Shown here in pieces: positions 11,403 to 23,132 of a stretch of DNA of 64,000 nt. Each line of letters starts with the position of its first letter. Position 1 is the first letter of the stretch. The stretch lies in assembly GCA_033182465.1 (NCBI GenBank), contig CP137318.1, positions 4,427,667-4,491,666 on the forward strand, given 5' to 3'. The notes under the pieces were generated by a model. That model saw nothing but the letters and a program-made list of their open reading frames with translations. It was not told the origin of the DNA and ran no database searches. This DNA is from Sanghuangporus weigelae. Its lineage: Eukaryota > Basidiomycota > Agaricomycetes > Hymenochaetales > Hymenochaetaceae. The translations under genes were made by a program, and so were the position numbers.

Positions 11403-12911
11403 TTGCCCAAACAAAACGTCTTCTCCAATTCGACCTACAGCTTCTCTGGAATGATCACGAAGGAGAAATATATCCTGTCGAATCAGGAAGGAAACTGTTA
11501 TCATTTCGCTGCGAATAGATACTGTTTGGTTGACAGGGGGTCCTTGTCAACTCTCTCGGCGTCTAGCAGACCCGTAACCCTCATTCTTGCTCACGGTCTT
11601 GGTCTTCGTAAGTGAACTATCTGGATTGTTATCTTAATATGTTTGACAATCGAAATCAGATAAAGAGACTTGGGAGCCATTTCTAGAGGATCTGGAGCTT
11701 CTGCAGGCTAACAATGCGAACCCACGTGAAAGCGGTATTGTCACGGATGCCTGGTCTGTTGACTGTCCGAGTCATGGTGATGCAGCAATTCTTAACGAGA
11801 GGAAGCTTCTCCACGACGATACTTTTCACAGTCGGTCGCCTTTTTCTCAACTCCGTTATCTAAAGCTCTTTTTTAAATCTTCACTCCTCCAGGTAGCCAA
11901 GAATATGCACAATCTCTCATGACGCTCATAGAAGCACCTATTTTCGCTTCAGTACTACCTCGGAGAGTTATTCTCGTAGGTCATTCTGGTGGAGCTTGTG
12001 CTGTGTGGGTCATTCGATGTATTTCGCCATCGTTCATTTCCTGAAATTCATTCTAGATCTCTTGTGATACGTGATTGCGTTCGCCGTTGGGGAGTGAGAA
12101 ATACTCCGTTTTACTCGTTTATCATTATCGAAAGTCCCGTCCTCACGACGCCAGTCTGCTCATTACAGGAACGGAGTGATCACTGGACGTTTGTTGGCGG
12201 TTTGTTATCCCAATTCGCTACCAGGAGGCGCGACAAATGGAACACGGTGGAAGAAGCGCACGACTGGCTCAGCAAACGACTCCCGTACAAGGCTTGGGAT
12301 CCGCGTGCGCTTCGTCGATATGTTGTAAGTATATCTCTTCCCGACGGCCTTTTAGTCAATAACATACTGGTCGACAGGAGTATGGGCTGCGACCTCTACC
12401 GACAGCGTTTTATCCGACAGAGCAGGCAGGGTTCACATTGAAGGCACATAAGTCATTTGAAGAAAGGCCTTTTGCTTCACGAGAAGAGGCACCGACGGCT
12501 GGCGCTGTACTAGAGGAATTTCACCCTTTGCTCCCAGTCCATATAATACTAGGGCAGCTCAGCCCTTTCAGGTAGGAACTGTCTTTCTACAACTCCGCAA
12601 TAGCAAATTCTTGTTGATTGAATGATGATCGAAGACCTCCGGATGGAGTTCCCCTTTTAACATCTCGAAGTGGGAAGAATACATTCTATGCCTCCGTGGC
12701 GGACATACCGAATGTTAACCATCTGGTTCGTTCGAAGTCTTTTGCTATGAATTCCCGTGATTCCGTTCTTGGTAGCGTCAAACTTACCTTTTCCCAGCTT
12801 GTCCAGGAAGCCCCGGAAATTGCTGCGAGAGCAGTGCTCGCTACATTGAATGTTCCGCAGAGTCTGGATCGTCCAGGAACTGTTCAGGCTATCCATGATC
12901 TTTCGAGATGA
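11403..12911 (+). CDS. Alpha/beta hydrolase, Lpx1/MpaH-like
   Basis: A multi-exon serine hydrolase. Exon 1 from the ATG at 11403 (MPKQNVFSNSTYSFSG) ends in LILAHGLGL; after a 50-bp GTAAGT..CAG intron it continues HKETWEPFLEDLELLQ, giving the HG-G-HKE-W oxyanion-side motif of this family. Next come AWSVDCPSHGDAAILNE and, after another intron, VILVGHSGGA, the nucleophile elbow G-H-S-G-G. Later exons give FIIIESPVLT, RRRDKWNTVEEAHDWL and KAWDPRALRRYV, and the last, after the acceptor near 12633, PPDGVP...ADIPNVNHLV, which supplies a likely catalytic His. The family includes peroxisomal lipase Lpx1 and the MpaH acyl-CoA hydrolase; the substrate here is unknown. No peroxisomal SKL-type tail is seen: the protein ends DLSR. 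The start is the first ATG in frame and could be further upstream. Exon joins are by eye. Confidence 0.75.
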
Positions 12912-13374
12912 TTGGTGGATAACCCCTTTCCCCTGGTCTCACGAGATTATTTACAAACATGTATCATTCTGAACGGAGGAAATATGGTATTTTCCTGGTC
13001 TGATGTGGTGGCACAGATAGTATCACTGTTTGCTCACACTTCTGGTAGCCCGGCTTGGGCGGATAAACTCATACTTACGATGGCTATTCCGTACGATATA
13101 TAATTTCAGAATGATGCACTGATGAATTCGCACAATCGGTGTCGTTCGCTGCTGATGTGATCTCGGATCTCGACTCCAAACAGCCTGAAACTCCAGGTTG
13201 TCCGATGATGATATGAATTACAGCACAGGACGTGCCTGTCGTTTACATTTGTATCTCCTGTAGGTGAACGTTGCGTCCTTGAGCTGAAACTCCCTGCTCC
13301 ACAACTAGCGGCACTTTCGAGATAGCACGTTCAGTTCTAAGTAGCTCTCCTGCAGTGTCATCTCCTGCAGTATC
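12912..13374. other. Intergenic, no gene recognised
   Basis: Between the hydrolase stop and the next ATG. A 63-aa ORF at 12912-13103 has no features. It would contain the hydrolase 3' end and the promoter of the following gene. Confidence 0.5.
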
Positions 13375-14904
13375 ATGTCTTCACCGTCTGCCATTCTAGG
13401 GAACCCGACTGTGGAGGTTGCTCATCTATTCGCAGTGCGTTATCTGACACGTAAGAATTACGCTTCGCAGTCCAAGTCGAGTCTGACTTGCTTGTCTAGT
13501 CTCGGGATTCACAGTACTTCTTTACGATATTGCGCTCACATTGGGAGAGGAGGTGGAGATAATCTGGTCATCAGGCAGATGGACGATTCTAAAGATCGCC
13601 TATTTATTGAACCGTTACGGAGCTAGCTTCTTGGCTATGTTTTATCTCGCTTGTACGCATTTCATTCCTTTTCCGTGTGATTTGCTCACCTCGTGAATGC
13701 TTGCTAGTCTTGATGCCTATCTTTAAAGGAACGGATGACTGGGTGAGTTGCCAATTAACTAGTACATCATAGTATATTGACTTTCCTCTTCACTAATTGT
13801 CGAAACAGTGCGTATTCTTTACAAATTTGAAGTAAATTTTTGCGTTCCGACATCTTGCGCGTAATTTACATAGGTGCAAAACAGCAGCATCTATCGACAT
13901 GGTATTGGACGTGACAATAGAAACCATAGGCAATGGTAGGCCCGTTTACTTATACTTTATGAAACAATATGAAGTCGAGATTTCCTCAGGAATCGTACTA
14001 TATGAGCTGATTTGTTTGTGGGGAACGAACAAAAGGGTCGCATGCTTCATGGCTGCTGGTTTCATTGTTCTTCACTCTGCGACAATCGTTTCTCTCGGAA
14101 TTGCTGTAGTAGAACTGAGACGTGGGTCACGATTCTTTTTGGATGCCGGCGTGTCATTTTTGATGGACGTACTGTCGTAGAGAATATGTGGTTTGCGCCC
14201 TTAACTGAAACCTTGCGAACTTGCTTTGCCACTGCGAATCCCACTGCGTTCAAAGGTGTATACATCCCAGCAGTAAGCTTTCATCAAACTTTTTCTTATT
14301 TTAATTTCTCATTTAGACCATAGGTTGTTCTTGATGTTTACGCCTTCTTACTCCTTTTGCTAAATGCTCTGTCACGACCACGATCATCTTCCCAGAAGCT
14401 TTTGGATCTCCTTTGGAGCGATGGTGCAGTTTTCTTTCTTGTGAGTGCTTGCAGCGTCGATTGCCTTCACGACTGGAAACTAAACCTTTTAAGACAACAT
14501 TCTGTTAGTTTACGAGTCCGACCCGATTCAGCGTCTCGACACAACTGACATTTCTATAGCCATGCGAATGATGTGCTTGATCATCAACATCACAGCTCCG
14601 GTGGGAAACCATGTCTCACTGCCGGGTACTAACAGACTCTGACTTTTGCGCTTAGCCTTCTTTGTCTGTATTGGGTCTAAGGTGAGCTCGAGATGCAAAT
14701 GAAGAATTTGCGCTTGCTGAATTTACAACTGATAGCTTTGCGAGTGCAATGGTCTCGACGGCTGTCTCTCGCCTCTATCTGCGTTTGAATATTGTTTCCG
14801 TTCGCAATGACCTCGAATTGTCGATATATGGGAGCGCTTGTGCAAACGAGCTTTTGCTGGAAGAGTGCGAGCTGCAACAGAGACAGGCGAAACAGAAGGA
14901 TTAG
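13375..14904 (+). CDS. DUF6533-type seven-TM membrane protein
   Basis: Exon 1 MSSPSAILGNPTVEVAHLFAVRYLT is followed by a GTAAGA..CTAG intron and an exon reading SGFTVLLYDIALTLGEEVEI, then IWSSGRWTILKIAYLLNRYG. This is the diagnostic DUF6533 segment: a hydrophobic helix, YD, LTL-EEV--IW, and a second helix with NRY. Further exons give LYELICLWGTNKRVACFM (the usual LR-YALYG-like position), a hydrophobic helix, a CFATANP loop, more membrane segments and a final FAEFTTDSFASAMVSTAVSR stretch before the stop near 14904. It belongs to the sub-group whose C-terminus carries a short SRL-type motif, like the genes at 30241 and 36060. The family has no known function; it is predicted to be an integral membrane protein. 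Some exon borders in the middle are uncertain. Confidence 0.7.
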
Positions 14905-15812
14905 CCTAAATTGACCTTCCGTTGTTCAGCATGCTTCTATACTTTCTCACTCTCTCTGGTTTGAAGAATGTATTGTTCCAGGTTAGGCCAAGTGACTGCT
15001 GTGGGTTCAATATGAATTTTTAGATAGTTATAGCGACATATCCATTCATTTTGAAATCATATCCATCCATTTTTAAAATCATATACACGCATATGATCGA
15101 TTCAGTCTGCTTTTTCGGCTCGTTAGTTCACGCCAACTTTTCTTCCGCGCGGAACATTTTGAAATTACCATGAGATCGTATGATATAACCCCAGATCTAC
15201 TTGGAGGTACGAAGTAGAACAATATGCTGTTCTTCACCTACCTTCGGGTTTCACGGACATGGTCCGATCATACTGATGGATACAGTTATTGAAATGCCTC
15301 ATAAGAACCGGTCAAGAGAATCCCCGCCATCACCTTTTAGCACCAGAAAAGAGTGAGTCCCGTACACGCTAATTTGGATTAGAACAGTAGCCGTCCTAGT
15401 CGCGCTCTGGCGTTCTCATATCATTGATATAACAAAGGCGGCGCCGCGACTACAGATGTATCAAATGAACGATTTAGACGCTGGGAACGTTCCAGGGCAA
15501 ACTTAAAGTACTAACCGAGGCGGAGCATTTGGTATTTGGAACGGCGGATTTGGACTGCTTTTTCGATATCACTTGGAAGTTCATCCTTCCGAACATTCCG
15601 AAAGATTTCGCCTTCATCATCGGGATTTAAGTTCTTATCGCGGTACAAGATGACCCCGAAGTTCGAACGAGATATACGCGAGAACAATAAACTCTGCACA
15701 GAGTTCACTGCTGCTATTTCGGTCTGGAACCCATTCGGAATAGATTATAAGCCGTCCGGCACGAGCAGCATCGGGAACATTGAGAATATAGACATAATTT
15801 TAAATAACCGGA
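14905..15812. other. Convergent intergenic region
   Basis: 3' ends of the flanking genes face each other here. ORFs at 15511-15708 (-) and 15536-15844 (+) lie on opposite strands of the same bases and look spurious. No repeat is noticed. Confidence 0.5.
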
Positions 15813-18065
15813 CTAAGCACGTTCGGACATCTCGATTCTTGTAGGTTCTCTCTCGGATTCTTTGAGACCCCAGTCCTCATCCAAAGAAGCGTGCAGCGGC
15901 AGTCCTTTCATGAGCAGGCTCACAAGAAATCCAGCTGCGCCTATTGCCAGCAAAACGGCCCAGAATACCCTGAGACTGTCTGCAAAAGCAACACGTACGC
16001 TCGTTCGGAACGGTTCCTCGAGCGTGGGTATGACCGGGATTATCGAATAAGCGACAGATGTGCCTTCAGGGAATTTCTGCAAAAACTCAGCCGGTAGCCT
16101 CTTTTGCAGCTCGTTTTGCAATATCGTTCCACCAACTGTAACTCCCCAAATCTCGATATCTGCGTTAGTTCCCTGCGAGATAAAAATATTTTTAAAGGTA
16201 CCTGGCTGAAGAAGCGCACAAACATAAAGAATGCCAACGCGTTTGCGTTCAAAGAGACGGGTAGAGGCGCAAGGACCGGGAAGAATGCCGTAGTCATCAA
16301 AATCCCGAGTCCAAGTCCGATGAGGACTTGATAGCCAATATACTTTGGACGGCTGCTGTCTGCTTTAAGTGTAAACAGCAAACCTCCTGCAACGATCAAC
16401 GAGACCCAGGCAAGCCAGAGCTGTGGTCTGTATTTTCCAGACTTCGCTACGCTGATGCCTGCAATGAGACCGAAAGGCATAATCGTGCATCCTAGGCCAA
16501 GAAGATCAACTCCAGATCCTACAGCAGAAGCGAATCTGCAAGCCTGGAAGTAAGCCGGAAGGTAATCTAGGAGCTTCTTAATACATTGCATATGGCTCCT
16601 GAACGTAAATATACGTACATATTGATCCAAGCAAGTAGAAATTACAAAAGAAACCCTGGACATATCCGGCCGCACCAGTCCGACTGGACATGACCGCAAA
16701 TGGTACCTGCAAAATGAAATTATTATTGCAGACTCGTTAGAAAGCGTGAATAATGCATACCAAAGGATGTGTGGCTAATTTGGCCTCGTAGACTATGAAC
16801 ACAACGAGGCCAATCACACCAGCAATCAATGGAGTCAAAATCTGAGCCGACGTCCACGGAAATTTGATGCCTCCCCAAGTCAAAGCGATGACCACTGCTG
16901 TCGTGGCTGCGACGACGAGGAAGTTGCCTCTACCGCACATATTTAATATGGATAGATAGATTACATTAATGAAACTTACGTCCAGTCGAGTTGAAGGAGT
17001 TTCTCCCGGATTGTCCCTTTCGGAACCTTCAGGTCCAGGCAGGTAAAGACTAGGATCGCTGTAATTCCACAAATAGGGAGATTCATGTCTGCATGCAATT
17101 AATCAAAATCACTAATAAATGAACGCGGAACACTATGAAGACTCACAGAAGAACCATCTCCAATGACCGCCTTGTACCAGAGCTCCAGCAATGACTGGTG
17201 CACTCGAAGTTCCAAAAGCATAAGCGCTGTAGCAAACGGGCCAATTTGTCGATCATACAACGATGATAATTGAAAGAATAAACATACATCGCGACTAATC
17301 CGTTGAACGTGCCTCTTTCCTGAAGTGGCACAAGATCCGCGATGATTATTTGCGTTAAGGATGCTATTCCACCGGCTCCAACACCCTGAAGAGCTGAGAA
17401 GAGCTGTCAGTGCATCATTCATTAGTGACTAAGGATAGCACATACTGCGCGATGCAATGAGGAAGTTCAGACTTGGGGCTGCGCCACACATGGCACTCCC
17501 GACCGCAAAAAGGAAGACCATTGACAGCATGACGATCCTGCGTCCAAATACCTACCGAGAATCAATACGAATTTTCTAAGTCGACAAACCGAAGTCCTAC
17601 TTGTGCGAGTCCGCCACTGAGAGGCAAGAAGGCAGTCGCTGAGAGCGCGTACGCAGAGCCAACCCATTCAAACTCCTTGCCATGAAGATCAGCTACTATT
17701 ACCGGAAGTGCAGTGCCAACTCCAGACTACAGATGAATAGCAGTCAATATAATGGTCACAAAGACGATGAAGCGTTTACCAACCAAATCCAATACCATGA
17801 GGAAGGAAGAAACCATGATAGCTACGATGCACATCCAAAAGCGCAGTCCGCGCTCCTGGGCGGGAGGCTCTTTCGTTGGTAAGTCCGAGTTCGTTGGCAA
17901 CGTGAATACGTCCTCCTTCGAAGCTACCTCAGCAGTGTTCCTTGGTGCATGTTTGGGATCCCTTTCTCGCAAAATATCATCAGTAGACTCGGACGACTTG
18001 CTTGATGCTAGCTTGCCCGTCAAATTGTGAGAGGGAAACTCCTCGATGTAAGATGTCGTGGACAT
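15813..18065 (-). CDS. MFS transporter, DHA2 (14-TM drug:H+ antiporter) family
   Basis: Starts at MSTTSYIEEFPSHNLTGKLA with a hydrophilic cytosolic N-terminus of about 75 residues, then RFWMCIVAIMVSSFLMVLDL as TM1. After an intron comes SGVGTALPVIVADLHGKEFE, then FGRRIVMLSMVFLFAVGSAM (motif A-like GG-AQVFGRR), and the DHA2 signature QGVGAGGIASLTQIIIADLV followed by PLQERGTFNG. Central exons give NFLVVAATTAVVIALTWGG and a PFAVMSSRT-like loop, and the C-terminal half has YLPAYFQ, GLGLGILMTTAFFPVLAPLP, a long GTSVAYSIIPVIPTLEEPFR loop and a last helix before DEDWGLKESEREPTRIEMSE. At least six short introns. It is predicted to export small molecules at the plasma membrane by proton antiport; the substrate is unknown. 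It shares a 555-bp divergent promoter region with the gene at 18621. Confidence 0.88.
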
Positions 18066-18620
18066 GGCTGAGAATGGGAGAAAGGGGTGAGCGTACTGGG
18101 ACTTTGAAGAAAAAGAAGCGTGAGCCGCACAAATATCTAGTCTCCGGTAAATAGATGAAAGAGTATTATCGACTCGACGGGGCTACAACCGTTCTAGGAC
18201 CGAAGGGCTATTGCTGGCTCCGATCTAGGCAACCAACTACGTTACTCGTGTTCAGAATTCAAGCTCCGACTCATCACTCCGATCATAATTGCAGATGGTA
18301 TCTGCGAGCGAGACGCGTGTAAGGTGTGATCATGAGAAAAAAGAAACTCCACTCCAAAACGAGACGCGAAAGAATTGATGTGGCTGTGCAGTGCCCGACC
18401 ACATCTTGCACCGCACCACCGTAACAGCAGTGTCCAATCGCGTCGGTTCTCTTCCGTTTATTTCATCACAATCTGTGAGAGGTCTCCGATGTCGGTGCTG
18501 TAATAGCGGCGTCTAGAAATGAGCCGGTCAGCTTGGTATCAAAGGTATTTGAGTCCATCCCACTTGCTTAGCCCTTTGGTCACTTTACAGTCTACTACGG
18601 CCTGCTCACGACGATTAGTG
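18066..18620. promoter_or_regulatory. Divergent intergenic region between the MFS and a DUF6533 gene
   Basis: The two genes are transcribed away from each other, so this 555-bp stretch should hold both promoters. No specific operator or TATA site stands out. The ORF that begins at 18519 (MSRSAWYQRYLSPSHLL) is in a different frame from the family start at 18621 and is not used. Confidence 0.5.
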
Positions 18621-20286
18621 ATGTCCGAAACGTCCTGCGGTCTGATCCCGTTGTCATGCGCCGAGCTCGAAGACAACCTTAAGGCGATATTTCAGACAAA
18701 ATTAGTCAACTGTCGGTCATTTACTTCAGCCTCCATATTGTTTGTTTACAACCGATCTCCTCCAATTTAGTGTCTGCATTCGCCATTCTGGTTTATGATT
18801 ATGGTACGCACGCTATTCACTTTGATATTTGTGCGTTACATACATCAATACAGTGATCACTATTGGAAGTGAAAAGAACTTGGTCTGGGTAAGATCTCGT
18901 CGCGTATCCTAGTCTTCACCAGGCTGTATAAGCCACCTAGTTCAATGGTCCGCGACTAGGCTGGGGCACAGCACTTTTCATTGCAGTAAGCGATTGTTAA
19001 CTTCATGATATGCGTCGACCCGCTTTATAACTTTTCTTTCAGATTCGATATAGCACGCTCATTTTTGTTACGTGAGTTAATTCTCTGATAATCAAGCAAG
19101 ATTCCCAGTTAGCTAATACCGTTCTGTAGGTTCATCATGGCTGGTAGTTATCATCCAGTATCTTCTCAGCTCCATTTTCCTAACGAAATATCAGTACTCT
19201 TCGCATCGAATGTGTCTGTCGAGGTAAGAAAGTACGACCCTGGTCGAATCCGTTATCTAACGTGAAGGCTTCAGCTGTTCGTCTATACTGATTTCTAAAT
19301 ATCGTTGAATTTTATTAAGAACTGATCAAATTGCCCTCAAATACAGCTGTAAGCAAACTTTCTCTTTGTCTGTGAGCTCATGATGTTGACGGCGCAGAAT
19401 TTAGGCACTTCGTTGGTCAAATTTCAGTGGATCGCAGGGGTAATAATCGTCATGCTCGCTGAAGGTACACAAACAATTTATATCACAAGGTCGTTCTCTC
19501 AGCGTTTGGCAGTTACTCTCCAGACAAGAATCTATGCCATGTACGGAAATACGAGGAACATGCTCTATTTCCTTATTTTCACGTTCGCAGTGACATTCGG
19601 GATAATTCTGTCGTTTATAATACGGATCATAGTCAAAGAACAAGGCGAGTATCATGCTCTTCATTTGGAATGGTTTTCCCTGATATCGTCTGTTTTGAAT
19701 AGGAACTTTCTTCAAACTTACACCGACTTTACCATCCATATGTGTCCCGCTGAATATCCCCAATTTCTATAGCGAAGTCTGGGTTCCGCTATTCATCCAT
19801 GAACTCATTTTGTGCATGCTTGCATTGTATAAGGGGTATCAAAATGTTCGATCCTATGGAAAAATAGGTCTCGCAAGCCGGTTCACCATGTTCTTGGTTG
19901 CCGACTCCGTCGTTTACTATTTTGCGTGAGTTAAGATATGGCGCTCTGATCTGACATTATTTTTGATTTAATATTTGTTCAGTGTCTTTGCGGTATTCTT
20001 CTCTTTAGAGATTGTTTGGGTTACCAAAGGTGTAAGTTTTTGTATGTACTGTGCTGCGTTACTTTCGTTGATGCATTTCTATGTCGGGCAGCTCAACTAC
20101 ATCGAGTTGCCATTTGGACATGCCGTTGTTATCGGAAGTATCATGTGCCAGCGTCTCCTACTCAAGACACGTAGTCGTTACTATGCGCCGGATAAAGAGC
20201 AAGTAGCGCTGGGAAGAAATGGAATCGCCATGGAAGTCGAGGACATTCACGAGGAGTACTTAATGTCGACGTTCCGTACTGAATAG
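18621..20286 (+). CDS. DUF6533-type seven-TM membrane protein
   Basis: The most complete member of the IELP sub-group in this window. The ATG at 18621 gives MSETSCGLIPLSCAELEDNL; later exons, split by 50-60-bp GT-AG introns, give VSAFAILVYDY, VITIGSEKNLVW, FNGPRLGWGTALFIA, IRYSTLIFVT and FIMAG, the DUF6533 block. Then come a QWIAGVIIVMLAEG helix, RLAVTLQTRIYAMYGNTRNM (the conserved R-YA-YG), a FLIFTFAVTFGIILSFIIRI helix, an extracellular loop with Cys, EVWVPLFIHELILCMLALYK, RFTMFLVADSVVYYFA and the last block QLNYIELPFGHAVVIGSIMC. A hydrophilic tail ends STFRTE. The role is unknown. The start was chosen because it aligns with the broken paralogue at 3053. Confidence 0.78.
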
Positions 20287-21417
20287 AATCGAGCTTTGAT
20301 GTCTAATTCAAAATTATTCTTGTGCAAATGTCCCTGCGCTTTATGCAGAAACTAATCCAAGCGGCGGACAAGATATCGCGACTCTGGATACTGGGCACAA
20401 AATCTCAGATAGGTAGTGACGGGCGGAGATAGTTTGCTCTTCCGTACGTGATGAAATGATTGGTCCAAATTCGCATCTTGATGCAGCGATTTTCCGGAGT
20501 AAGTTTTCGAGTTATGCATGATACGGAAAAGTGGCGGCGCATCGCCTCACAGTATTGGTGAGTCCATGTGGTTTTTGTTGTGAGGCTCTATATATAGACC
20601 GGAGAATACACACGATTGACCCGTTACGCAGATTGATGAATTGCGTTACAGGAGCATCATCCCTCTAAATTATTGGAAAGCGTTGGATGGTAAGCATTAT
20701 TGTAGATCTGTCACATCAACCTGGTATGTACCGTTATTATTATAAGCTCCACTTATTTGTTGTCGAGGAAAGCAGTAGAAATATGAAAATTGAGAAGCCA
20801 AGTCAAATAGGAAGAGGCGCCGAGTCAAAACCAATCCAAAAGCAGAAGTTATATGCACTTTAAGGCCATCTCTATTCTTGCCAGCACCTCCAATTCGGCA
20901 TTATTCATGTCTGTTATAAAACTTCACGCCGTTCATAGAGCAGCTTACCGGAGGCCAAGCAGCGATGGCTCTGCATAATAGTGTAATATAAACGTAGCCA
21001 GACATCAAATGCGACATGAGCACTGATTTGAAAAGGTCTCCTTGGAGTTTGTATGCCAGGGAGAAGTTCATGCGCAATGAAATTCCCTTTCAAGAATTCT
21101 TGAGTAAACTTGGTGAAAAGCCCCATCTGAAAGCTCGTTTGGACGACTGGTATTGTTCCGCCATTCATCGTTCCTCGAATCTTTGACGCCATGTGCCTCA
21201 TGCAGCGAAAAATCCATTTCATTGTCTTACCTGTCTAAAGTAGAGTAAAAAAATGAAGAGCGCAAATATTTGCATTCATGTGGCCGGAAGTGCCGGAAGT
21301 GGGGAGAACGAGCAACATTCCAAGACTGTGTCCATGACCGTATGCTTCTGGCTTGTTCACAGTCTGATTTAAGCACCATCAGTAGGTTGGCGCCGATCCG
21401 AGAGATCCGTTCCAGAC
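20287..21417. other. No gene recognised; one unassigned minus-strand ORF
   Basis: A 102-aa minus-strand ORF (20914-21222) reads as a plausible protein fragment with TSFQMGLFTKFTQEFL and SAHVAFDVWLRLYYTIM but has no recognised family or clear exon partners. The rest is intergenic. The last bases before 21423 include the ATAAT target duplication of the copia element. Confidence 0.4.
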
Positions 21418-21422
21418 ATAAT

Positions 21423-21738
21423 TTTTGTAATTCTCAGTCGAAGTAGTAGTAGACGACTCTGTGTATTCACCTTTTGTAATTCTACATGAACAATATGATG
21501 AATATAATGGAAATAAGATAAAGGCAAGAAAAATACCCACCTCAGTCGAAGTAGTAGTAGACGACTGAGGTGAGTGGCACGCACAGTAGTTGTTGATATA
21601 GGCTGTGTCAGCCGCGTGTGACATAATAGGTGAAGAGAAAGGAAAATATAAAGGATTCTGCACGTGATCAATAAAGAGCTATTTGGAGAAAGAAATAGAA
21701 AGTCGGGAACAAAGGTCGAGTCGCACATATTTTCAACA
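21423..21738 (-). repeat. 3' LTR of the copia element
   Basis: 316 bp; on the minus strand it begins TGTTGAAAATATGTGCG just after the polypurine tract and ends ATTACAAAA. It differs from the other LTR at two positions that I can find. A sub-repeat (CAGTCGAAGTAGTAGTAG) occurs twice inside. Confidence 0.92.
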
Positions 21739-23132
21739 CTCCCCCTCGACGAGACTCTAGTTCATTCCAAGAAGGGATAGGCATTTGCGGTGGGTCTCGG
21801 CAGATAGTGGCTTGGTTAAAATATCCGCAGGGTTTTCATTGCCAGGAACATGGACCAGTTTAATACGTTGTTTCTGAACTTCGTCTCGTATGTGGTGGAT
21901 GGGTATATCAATGTGTTTGGTTTTGGAAAGATAGACGGGGTTCTTGGTCATCTGAAGGGCAGGCTGGTTGTCTGTATAGATAAGCAGCGGTTGCTGAAAT
22001 GCGTGATTAATTTCAGAAAAGAAATTTATGAACCAGATTGCTTCTTGAGCACAAGCAGAGAGCGTGATGTATTCGGCCTCGGCAGTAGATTTCGCAACGA
22101 CGGATTGTTTACGAGATCTCCAGGCAACTGGACCACCTTTCAGCATGAATAGAAAACCGGTAGTAGATTTCCTATCAGAAAGATCACTTGCCCAGTCAGA
22201 GTCTGAGTAAGCGACAGGAATTTCAGACCCATTGAAGAAGTAGACCAGACCGAGATCCCTAGTACCCTTAAGGTATTGAAGAACACGTCGAGCAGCTACC
22301 CAGTGGACTCTACCTGGTTTGTGCATATATCTAGCTAGAACATTCGCCGCGAAAGCGATGTCAACTCTGAGGATGGTAGCCATCCAAAGCAGCTCACCAA
22401 CAAGCTGGGCATACGGCCAAGGTGGGTTATTGAATTATTCCCCTTTGTCACGATCGAATACGGTGAGTGCTCCAACAGCTATTGGAGTTTTGACAGTCAG
22501 TGCATCATTAAGTCCATATTTTACGAGGGCACGGTCGATTTTCTGTCGTACAGTAAGCTTGATGACACCTCGGTCTCGAATTAGTTGAACATTCATCCCT
22601 AGAATGATGTTTTCGATGTTCGAATCTTTCTCTTTGAACTCAAAAAAGCGGCCGATACCGTTTTTGAAACGATCAGTCTCGGCCATTTGTTCGCCAGAGA
22701 ACGTTGTGCATTTTGCATTGCAATCATCGATGTGAGTTACGAGTATCGTCTCCCCCTCGTTGTCTGAGCGAACATAAACACTTGGAGCAGTGATGCATTT
22801 CTTATAGTCGAGTTCACCCAGTTTGAAAGAAAAGTGTTCTGACCATGCTCTTGCGCCTTGCTTGAGACTGTAGAGAGCCTTTGAAAGGTGGCATACGGGA
22901 TGGAGGAAACTGAGAACTTCGAAGCCAGTGGGGTATTTGACAAGAATGTTTTTGTCTAGAGGACTATTGAGGTATGCAGAGGTAATGTCAATTGTAACGA
23001 GGTTACTGTTCGAGGTTGCAGAGAGAGCAATCATGATTTTTGCCATAATGAAGTCCCCGGATGCAGCAAAGGTTTCCCCAAATTCAAGGCCAGGGATCTG
23101 AATGTTGCCTCGAGCGACCCAGCGGGCGCGGT

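Noticed and set aside
15511-15708. 65-aa minus-strand ORF as the last exon of the MFS transporter
   Set aside because: The transporter already ends with a natural hydrophilic tail and stop at 15813; this ORF has no membrane segment and no matching splice site.
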